Origin: Takifugu bimaculatus
Lineage: Eukaryota > Chordata > Actinopteri > Tetraodontiformes > Tetraodontidae
Direction: 5' to 3'
Length of the DNA stretch: 64,000 bases
Assembly (NCBI GenBank): GCA_004026145.2
Contig: CP034975.1
Span: 11,464,418-11,528,417, forward strand
In this document: piece by piece, positions 56,041 through 64,000 of the stretch
Numbering within the stretch: the stretch's first letter is position 1
Layout of the letters: every line of letters begins with the position of its first letter
The notes under the pieces: generated by a model
What the model saw: only the letters and a program-made list of their open reading frames with translations
Told to the model about the DNA's origin: nothing
Database searches by the model: none
Translations under genes and position numbers: made by a program

Positions 56041-57345
56041 TTTAACGGCAGTGTCACCCATATTGTTTCACTATCGCCACCCTCTGCTCCTCTATCTCAC
56101 GTTTCCATCGTTATATTCTTTTCACTTGTCCAGTACAGGTCAGAACTTTAAAATTTCGTTTCTCCCGCCTGAACTCTCCAGGCAACTCCAAATTCTCATC
56201 CCCATCCACCATTCCCATTTTTCTCAGTCCATCCATCATCAACTTCCTTCCCTCACTATACTGCCTGCATATTAAAAGCATGTGTTCTCTCATTTCTGGT
56301 TCATGACAATACTCACAAAACCCACTTGGATGTTTATAATATATATATATATGTATATATATAATGTACTGTTTAAGTTGCTCTGCCCATCTCCCAACCT
56401 TGTTATTATAACCTGCTCTTTCCTGCTATTTGTCCTTCTCTTCGTTGAGTTGACCCTCTTCTGTACTGACTTCTGCTTCACAGTTTTGTTGCCACTGCTG
56501 ATTTTCTTTTCTACATAATATTCTTGCCTTCTGACTTTGACAATTTCATTTCTTTCAACAGTGCTGCTCTTCACTGCTTCCTTTGCCACCCAATCTGCCC
56601 TCTAATTCCCCAAGATCCCCCCTGAGCTGGGGGTTCATAAAAACACAACATAAAGCCCCTTCCCTACATGTTTCCCTCTATTTATTACTAATGTTGATGA
56701 CTTTTTGAAGCTCCTGTTTTAATGCTTGTTAATGCTGATACTGAATCACTACAAATTAGTGCCTTCTTGATGCAGTTATGATAAAACCACTGAACTGTGT
56801 ATTTCAACCAACTAGGTAGTCAATACACTGATGTACACTTGATGTACTATACTGCTATACTCAAAGTTTCTAGAAGGTATTATAATTGCAGAGCCAGTTG
56901 CATCTATTTGTGCATCCTTTGATGCACCCATCTGTATACATCTGGATCCAGAACTTATATCTGCTGTCCAGAATAGAGTAGAACTCCCTTTTATTATCAG
57001 AATTTTTCTTTCTATACTTGACTTCAATAAATTCCAGGTCTATTTTCCGGATCTCCCATAATCAAACAGGGCTACTGGACCACACCACTGTTTTTTCAAA
57101 CACCTACCCCCATATCCTTGGCCACCTCATCACCCTTCAACCCAAAAGTCCCCATTTGTGCCTTCTCCTTCTCCCAACTCACTAACAGAACCCCCTTTGT
57201 GGGGTGATCATCCCTCTGACCTCTTACATTAATCCAGTAATTTGCCGCCAACTGTTTCCTCCTCAACCACTGTGGCATTTTCCCTGCCTCTACCTGGAGA
57301 GCACCCATGAGTGAGGTTTTGACTGCCCCCAGGCACACTGCTTGT
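56041..57345 (-). mobile_element. I/Nimb-type LINE, RT end, RNase H and zinc-knuckle end
   Basis: 57,338-57,096 encodes the end of the RT region (LGAVKTSLMGALQVEAGKMP, then LRRKQLAANYW). About 57,000-56,870 encodes the start of an RNase H domain (ASKDAQIDATGSAIIIP). 56,330-56,111 encodes a CEYCHEPEMREHMLLICRQY block, the C-terminal zinc-knuckle end typical of I-type LINEs. The TATATA-rich stretch at 56,338-56,362 lies within it. Frames are broken. It fills most of the gap between the start codons of nrbf2 and nhlrc3. Confidence 0.75.
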
Positions 57346-57653
57346 GCCTGGATTATAATTTAATTGTATTTTTTGCTTTGCAAAGCTGCTGTTATTAAGG
57401 AAGGAAAAATTAAACGTCTTTAAATCAGCATTTCCTAAAAGACAGACGCCGATTGTCACTTATCTCATAGCGGAGGTAATGAAAAGGTGAAAACTTTTAA
57501 TTTACATTATTGTGAAAATTGAACGGAAACGTGTATGGTGCGTTTCAAGCTGAGTAAAACAGGGTCTGTTTCCGGATTATGATTGTGAACGAATGCTTTT
57601 GTAGCGCTAGTGTGGATGAATGGCTTAAATATAACGGATGATTGCTCAAACCG

Positions 57654-57885
57654 ATGCTTATGATGAAAAAAGAAAGAAAATACACGTGTCTTTTAATTTT
57701 ATGTGTGGTCTCAGTCGGCCCCCAGCTGTTCACCAGCCACAGTCTTAGAGAGGACCATCGGCCGCTGGCCAGAGCTTTGTACAAGCTGGATCCGAGCTGG
57801 CCAAGAAAACCTGAATTATTCACCGGGGATGTGTTTGCAGTTGCGGTAAACCACAACGCGGGAGTATTATATGTAGCTCAGAGAG
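57654..57885 (+). CDS. nhlrc3: nhlrc3 exon 1 (coding part)
   Basis: Signal peptide and the LDPSWP...VLYVAQRG block. Donor GTAAAC at 57,886; leaves one base of a Gly codon. Confidence 0.9.
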
Positions 57886-59943
57886 GTAAACATCACCATA
57901 AACTTATGATATATGTATAGTTTTATTACAGAACAACGGGACATGCTGCTGTGTCACTTGTTAAGTTTGGCCACTTCCTGTTCTGCTTCTGCTAGCTTTG
58001 CCTTCATTTGTCTTCATAGTTTTATGAAGTGGACGAAAATGACCAAAGTTATGCAGTATACTGTCTATCTACTATTGTACAGTAAATGTTTCCCTCAGGT
58101 CTCAGATATGAACTAATCTAAGTTATTTAATAATAATGAAGACAATTGTTTGATTACATGAATACATTTTAAAAGTATTTCTAGAAACTTTTTATGCTCC
58201 TACCCATTTTTACTACTTCATATAAAAAATACACCCTGCATTAACACACATACATGTGAATATCCACGTTAATTTAATATTGATATATCTGTATCAAAAG
58301 TCGATACAACTATATAGCAGATATGGCAATATTAGTGTGCAATTTGCTAGTTTTGAATGTGCTTAAGTGAGATTTCCATCTTATTTTTTTTGGTGCCAGA
58401 TCACACCTAGAAATTTATTTTCATCACCTGTTTATATTTTTATGTTTTAAGTAATCAATTCTATGACAACAATAAAGGTCTTGACATCAGTCAACTTCTA
58501 TACCATGTATAGTTACAAAGTGTGGCGTAAACAGTCAGAAGCTCCATTCAAACTTTGACAAGATTAATAGTATTTGTAACTCAATTGAGTAAAACACTTC
58601 TAAGAATCCAGATTGTGTTTCAAAGATTAAGACCCTCTGGGATTATTTTTTAATGAAGTTATTGTGTGGTCTTTTTTATTTTTGGCTATCTGTAAGACTT
58701 TTCAACATCATTCTGTGGTTAATCAGATTTTTGTCTACAGCCATCTTATCAAGTCAGCTAAAAAAAAGCTACACTACATAAATTAATCAGTTCTACACGG
58801 TTATTGTGGTAATTTATCTTTTGTTTTATGTTAATGCATACTGCATTGCCACTCAAAACCAACAGATGTTTTATGATGTTATAATTTACCTGTTTGCAGA
58901 GATTTGCTGAGATGTACAGGACAAAAGTTTATCTTGCTGAATGCTATCATCTGCCCCTGTAATACTACTGCAGGTGACAATGTGTCCAAAGTACTGGTTT
59001 TCAAGACAGATGGAGAATTCTTGTGGCACTGGAACACCACCACCCTGGAAATGCCTCATGGTATATTTTTAGCAAATGCTGCCTCCTCAGACCCAACAGT
59101 GTGGATCACAGATGTGGGGAATGGTCCGTATGGCCATTGCATTAAACAGTACTCACCGTCTGGGAAGCTGCTACAGGTAAATTCTTTAATTTTCCCTTTT
59201 GATTGATTATTTGATATTATCAGTTGCTTTCTGTAAAATTCATATAGGATAAATGAAAATATATCATAAATAGTTCTAGTTGTTAATTTTGATATTGCTG
59301 AATGAATGGCTAATGAGAGGCTATTTCATTGTCTATTTTTTAGGTTCTTGGAACACCTGGACAGGCAGGATCTGGTTTGGAGCCACTGCTGTTTGACCAG
59401 CCAGCTGAAATCTTTGTCCATGATTCAGGAGAGATTTACATTGTAGATGGTGATGGTGGCATGAACAATCGACTTATCAAGCTGTCCAATAATCTTGAAG
59501 TGTTGTGGGTCCATGGGGAGAAAGGTCAAGGCCTGGCTCAGTTCTACATTCCTCATAGTGTCACTGTTGATAATGCCCACCGGGTGTGGGTGGCTGACAG
59601 AGGTAACAAGAGAATCCAGGTCTTTAACTCTCTTACTGGGGAATGGCTAGGCACATGGGGGAGCTGCTTTACAGAGCAGGCACCGTATTCTGTGCGCCTG
59701 ACACCAGACAAGAAGGTTTTTGTGGTTGTCCATTTGAACACCAACCGGATTTCACTGCTATATGCCCCGCCAGTGGGCATGATTAGTCAATGCAAAGTGG
59801 CCAGTGTGATCCAGCTTGCTGATGATGTGAAGCCCCACTTGGTGGATTTAGATTTGAAGACAGGTGCTCTGTATGTGGCTGAGATTAATGCTCAACAGGT
59901 TCAGAAGTTCATTCCCTTGTGTCTGGGTGGGAATTTGAGGTAA
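57654..59943 (+). CDS. nhlrc3: NHLRC3, NHL repeat-containing protein 3 (whole gene)
   Basis: Three coding exons, 57,654-57,885, 58,974-59,176 and 59,344-59,943, give 344 residues (human 347). NHL repeats fold as a beta-propeller; NHLRC3 is a secreted or granule protein of unknown reaction. Residues about 10-30 (YTCLLILCVVSVGPQLF) form a signal peptide. Conserved blocks are ALYKLDPSWP and VLYVAQRGD in the first part, then MPHGIF and VWITDVGNG, then VLGTPGQ, EIYIVDGDGGMNNRLIKLS, PHSVTVDNAHRVWVADRGNK, SVRLTPD and ALYVAEINAQQVQKF. The first ATG of the run at 57,654 was chosen; those at 57,660 and 57,663 are also possible and would still leave the signal peptide. The stop overlaps a potential AG/GTAAAA donor, but the length agrees with the family. 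Divergent from nrbf2. Confidence 0.93.
57886..58973 (+). other. nhlrc3 intron 1
   Basis: 1.1 kb AT-rich intron without recognisable repeats. Confidence 0.7.
58974..59176 (+). CDS. nhlrc3: nhlrc3 exon 2
   Basis: Acceptor tactactgcag, donor GTAAAT. Encodes DNVSKVLVFKTDGEFLWHWN to PSGKLLQ; phase 0 end. Several human exons appear merged here and in exon 3. Confidence 0.92.
59344..59943 (+). CDS. nhlrc3: nhlrc3 exon 3 (terminal coding exon)
   Basis: Acceptor ctattttttag. 199 codons with the last NHL repeats, ending QKFIPLCLGGNLR. Confidence 0.92.
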   Translation, partial: VLGTPGQAGSGLEPLLFDQPAEIFVHDSGEIYIVDGDGGMNNRLIKLSNNLEVLWVHGEKGQGLAQFYIPHSVTVDNAHRVWVADRGNKRIQVFNSLTGEWLGTWGSCFTEQAPYSVRLTPDKKVFVVVHLNTNRISLLYAPPVGMISQCKVASVIQLADDVKPHLVDLDLKTGALYVAEINAQQVQKFIPLCLGGNLR

Positions 59944-60284
59944 AATTATAGAAAATATACATCTGTTTTATTATAAACTATTTTTAAGTCGACCCGATTT
60001 TATTGGTATATTAACCAATAGTCTTAATAACTTGAAATTCAGTGTGTTGTGGAATTTTCAGTTTGTCTGGTGAGAGTGAAATGAAAATTGTTTAGATCAA
60101 AGAAACAAGAATATAGGTATTTTATTTGTGCTCAAAGACAAATGGAGTTCAACGCAGTTTGAGTGAGAGTGCACCAAAGTGCAGCAGCTGTGGATTTTTT
60201 ATCCTTTTGTGTGTCATCATGCTTAAAACAATGTTATCAGTCAGCACAGAGTTATTTACCAGAACATTGTACAAAGTAACAAAT

Positions 60285-60345
60285 GCTTATCAGGCTCACG
60301 ATCCATTATTCCCTCACTTGTGAAAAAGACCCCAAGATTTTTGAA
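60285..60345 (-). mobile_element. Rex-Babar RT fragment
   Basis: On the minus strand reads EEFKNLGVFFTSEGIMDRE, which resembles the conserved block behind the RT in Rex-Babar LINEs. About 60 bp only. It is a 3' portion, unlike the three 5' copies. Confidence 0.55.
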
Positions 60346-60374
60346 CTCCTCCTATTGAGGGAGGACCCCTTCAC

Positions 60375-60480
60375 CAACCGGGAGATGGCCCCCTTCTTCA
60401 CCTGACTTAAACCCTATTGAGAACTTTTGGGCCCTTCTTGAGCAGGAAATTTACAGGGAGGGGTGCACCCCCTTACAATG
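60375..60480 (+). mobile_element. Tc1/mariner transposase C-terminal scrap
   Basis: Reads SPDLNPIENFWALLEQEIY, the DLNPIE block that carries the last acidic residue of the DDE/DDD transposase. No ends found. Confidence 0.65.
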
Positions 60481-60504
60481 AACAGTACACCTCTCTGAAC
60501 AGTG

Positions 60505-60560
60505 TATGTATGTATGTATGTGTGTGTGTGTGTGCGTGTGTGCGTGTGTGTGTGTGAACA
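60505..60560. repeat. TATG/TG microsatellite
   Basis: tatgtatgtatg followed by a tg/cg run of about 40 bases. Confidence 0.9.
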
Positions 60561-61259
60561 TGTATATACACACACACAGAGTACTATTCCAAAATCTAAA
60601 TAACAATTAACTTGTTGCAGTATTTCAAACTGCTTTGATCGGTTAAGACTGCACTGAAGCCGTCTGAAGTACCGATTGAGTATTTCTCAGCAGTGATGTT
60701 CAACTGGTCAAACCACTAGGTAGAGCTATTCTTACATAAATTCTTACCTATGCGCACACGTAAACAGTAAGGGGCGCTAGTTGACAAACGCACAGACTGG
60801 AAAACATCTGTACACTGTGTGTGTTTTAATATCCAAATTTATATCCATAAATTTGTGTTTGCCATGTATGTCTAGGATATTTAATATTCAACTTATATAC
60901 AATGGAGGTAATGCATGGTCTCAGCTCACTTGCTTGTAGATTGAATTTCATCATCTTGATGAATACATGATTTTCCTTTGTGTAGGCTGATTTATAGAAA
61001 TATATGAATTGAATACAAAGTTAAAATTTTATTTTATTTTATTTTTGTTTCCCATGTAGAGATGGGTATCTAAAATAAAATAAAATTTCTACAATTACTG
61101 CAATGTTTATGTTTTACAACCATGCAAAAAGTCACATCTTTAAATAGTAAATTATTTTACTGTTTCAATTTTCAAAAATATATGCATGCACAGTTATCAT
61201 TAGTTATGCAACAAAGGTGATTAATATAGATACTAATGTTCTATACATGAACTCTTGGC

Positions 61260-61400
61260 TTAAAAAAATTCAACTGGGTATACAACAAAGATGTATCACC
61301 TTTCATCCAAGAGGCTTCTTTAGTTGTGAAGTCTCTTGGATAAGAGACAAACTGTCTTTGAAAATACTACAGGAAATCTGGTTGAATATTTTTAGACCAA
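61260..61400 (-). mobile_element. Penelope-like 3' end fragment
   Basis: 61,293-61,323 carries the same hairpin block as 24,562-24,592 and 34,362-34,392, with a different stem sequence. An adjacent tcaactggg motif agrees with the other two copies. Confidence 0.55.
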
Positions 61401-62599
61401 GAGTTCTCTTTGACCTGGATGACTGAGAACGTTCATCAACGCGCATCCATTTACTTACTTTTAATACCTAATACGTACATTAATTGTGGGAAAAACACTG
61501 CAAATATAATAACTGTCAAACATTTTAATAGCTTTTTGCCAAATTCATTGTTAAAGCATCTTTTTTTACTTTCATCAAGTATTAGTTTTGAAAGACAATG
61601 TTTTACAATATATGATCTATCCAAAAAAAATTCTCTGTGTTCTCTTCAGGTGGAAGTTATCCATTCCCACTCCCACACAACATTTTTTGTAGTGGATTCT
61701 CTTTTTCAGATGTCCATACTGTGTCTCCTGCTGACTTTCACATAATCCTCAGGAATGTGAGTGTAGGAGTGAGCTCATTCTGTTCACCAGGACATCCACA
61801 CTAACACACATCCACCTTGCAATTTCTCCATCACACACTTCACTTCCTCTCTTCACACACACCCTTTGTGTCTCTTATTCTCTTCTTCTATGGTTTCTGC
61901 TTTGCGTGCTGTTTTTGCCTGACAGACTCCAGCTGGATGTCATGGCTGAGGCAGAGTCCTGAGTGCGTAGGTGGACCTTAAGAGGCCCTCTGTATGTGCA
62001 AAGCCCACACAACACTCCCACACATCTTTCTCAAACACGCAGGAGACATTCCACATAGCGAAAGGGAGTCCTTTCATTGTTTGTTTGTTTATCTATCTAT
62101 TTATTTATTTGCTTGTCTGTCCCTTGTTTTGATGGAAAAATAAAATAAAAAGTTAAATAAATTGTAGGTTTGTGATAACACTAAAAATGCCTAATAATAC
62201 ATAAAAATAATAATAATGCATAAATAAGGATATTACACTGATACATGATACATTAGAGAAGTTAAAAGACTGCATACTTTTTATGATTTCATTCTCAAAT
62301 CATCATCTCATCTAAGTCTGGGGAAAGAGGCAGAAATTTCTGTACACAAATATAATCCTTTAGGTAATTTCCTCTAGCCAGTATGGAAACCACTGTAATC
62401 CTCCAGCACAGGAAGTGTCTCACCAATGTATATCCTTTTCTTGGCCTTAAAAATTGCTCCATGACAACAAATGACAAATATATAAAGAAATACTTGCTCT
62501 GTGTATTATTCAAAACAAATTCTTAATTTACCAATTCATTTCAGTCATAGTTTTTAAAACAATAAATTTGCTAATTGCAACTATAAAATTCCTTTACTT

Positions 62600-63620
62600 T
62601 CAGTTCCCGATTGTCTTCCTAGAGCAGCAGAAAACTACAAGCTGTGTCATCATTCCTGTTTATCCCCTGTCTACGAGACAAAAACATTGAGATGGATGAT
62701 ATGGCACTGTGTAAAAATACCTTCCTACATCTTCCTACATGAAGTGACACCTGACAAAGTGTGTCTGTACACATGCGCCCACAAACACAGAGACAGAGAG
62801 TCATATTGTTACTGAGAAACATAGTTCAGTTCTGGTTACACTGAGCCTCATATCATGTAAATGTGTTGACACTGTATGTTGCTTTGGACAGGAGTGGTCG
62901 GTGGCAGGATGTTGGGGGCTGGGGGTTTGACTGGGGTGGAGGGAAACCAGCAGGAATCAACAGCACTTGTAGAGCAACAAACTGACAGGTGGCTGCCTGG
63001 TCTAGTACTGCCTGTCACCCAGAAGATGGATGGTGTCTTACTTCTCCCAGTTAAGTCTGACTCCAGGATCATTCTACATGCCAGTTCATAATATACAACT
63101 ACATTTACATCTTAGCCCTCTGTATGCTCATGTGTGAATAACAACAACAATATATTTAGTTCTGGTTCATGCAAGTGGGTTAGTTTGATTGTGTTAATGA
63201 ATGACTGTGATTGACTGACATCAGTTCCTGCCTGTAGTTGAACATTAACTTGTTCTCCATCACAGGCGACAACAGTGACTGTGCTGTTACTCTGTGGTGC
63301 ATCCTGATTCCCACTGACACCCACAGAAGACTGCCAATTTTGTATCACTGCTGAGCCGTTTGATGGAGTCCTCTGCCTCTTTCTGTCTAGCTGGAACAAA
63401 TTGAGTATGAGAAAAGATAATATCCATAATGACCTTGTTTGGACTTTTCTGTTGTGGAAGTAAATCAATCAGTGGGTGGGTAGTTACTTTTACCCAGGCT
63501 ATACCCAGTCTAAGGCTATACTGTAAGATTTTCTCACTGGATTGACAGGTAAAAATGTCATCAAATAAGAATTTGCAAACTGAAAATTCTGAATATAATT
63601 CTGCACCAATGAACTGCACT
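62600..63620. other. Unresolved possible exons
   Basis: On the minus strand a good acceptor (tttgttccag) precedes 63,395, from where a frame reads LDRKRQRTPSNGSAVIQNWQ and stays open past 63,230 with a composition (Ser, Gln, Val) like a transcription-factor activation region. The stretch 63,060-62,880 is open on both strands; the minus frame is Pro-rich (STPVKPPAPNILPPTTPVQ). I do not recognise a family and cannot join these pieces, so coding status is open. Confidence 0.2.
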
Positions 63621-64000
63621 TAAATATGAGCACAAAATGTTTTACTGTAATCCACTGAGTAACTGCATGAATATAGTAATGTAAAATATTACACTAAGCA
63701 TTGTAAATGTATAAATGACACAATTCCTTAATATCATAAGTTTTACTGTCACAGTTCATCTCATTTATATGCATGCTGAAGTCATCCATCTTATGATATC
63801 TGTGATTGCTTGAAAAGACAAGACAGGAGCAACTCCACATCACCCCTAATGACCTGCTCTTTACTTTTCTTTTTTCACTACTATTCAGTATAGCAAATAG
63901 CAGTAGCAATGATGTGGTATTAGCAGCCCACAGAGATTGGCCAGGTAGTGCAGCTGTTCCAGGATAGCATATTCATAGGGATAATGTGTCTCCCAGCACA
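63621..64000. other. Unannotated sequence at the window end
   Basis: AT-rich, nothing recognised. Confidence 0.4.

Larger units (their letters stand above)
59944..62599. other. Sequence downstream of nhlrc3 with repeat scraps
   Basis: Presumed nhlrc3 3' UTR, then repeat fragments at 60,285-60,480, a TG microsatellite at 60,505-60,560 and a Penelope-like scrap at 61,260-61,400. Otherwise AT-rich and unassigned. Confidence 0.5.

Noticed and set aside
1..64000. CRISPR arrays, operons, prokaryotic promoters or phage genes
   Set aside because: No evenly spaced repeats and no bacterial gene structure; all genes are intron-split vertebrate genes.

Overview
This is vertebrate nuclear DNA, almost certainly from a ray-finned (teleost) fish. 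It holds intron-split genes with GT-AG signals whose proteins match vertebrate families. It also carries the usual teleost repeat load: L2, CR1/Rex1-like, Rex-Babar and I/Nimb LINEs, Penelope elements, tRNA-derived SINEs, hAT elements and pogo/Tigger-type mariners. Identifications are from recalled family sequences read by eye; no search was run.

Layout. About 1-33,088 has no host exon that I can see and is best read as the giant first intron of jmjd1c, on the minus strand. It is filled with nested transposons. The first coding exon of jmjd1c lies at 33,089-33,244 (-), with a GC-rich start region and a G-quadruplex motif just upstream of its ATG. After a 3.3 kb gap, reep3 runs on the plus strand (ATG 36,561, stop 51,352) in eight coding exons, one of them joined through a GC-AG intron. 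nrbf2 lies tail-to-tail with it on the minus strand (53,555-55,809, four coding exons). nhlrc3 is divergent from nrbf2 on the plus strand (57,654-59,943, three coding exons), and the 1.8 kb between their start codons is mostly taken up by a LINE fragment. From 59,944 to the end I see only repeat scraps and one unresolved pair of possible exons.

The genes do not form a pathway. jmjd1c encodes a JmjC-domain chromatin protein, reep3 an ER-shaping and microtubule-binding membrane protein, nrbf2 a subunit of the autophagy PI3-kinase complex, and nhlrc3 a secreted NHL-repeat protein. jmjd1c and reep3 are head-to-head neighbours in mammals too. nrbf2 is on the other side of jmjd1c in mammals, and nhlrc3 is on another chromosome in human, so the right half reflects rearrangement.

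The most unusual content is in the jmjd1c intron. Four DNA-transposon copies have kept a DNA-binding N-terminus and a C-terminal tail but lost the catalytic core; one still has an open 181-codon frame. There are also two hAT insertions with perfect 8-bp target duplications, a 32-bp-arm hairpin, Rex-Babar copies that kept their 5' ends but lost their 3' ends, and Penelope 3' ends with a conserved hammerhead-like hairpin.
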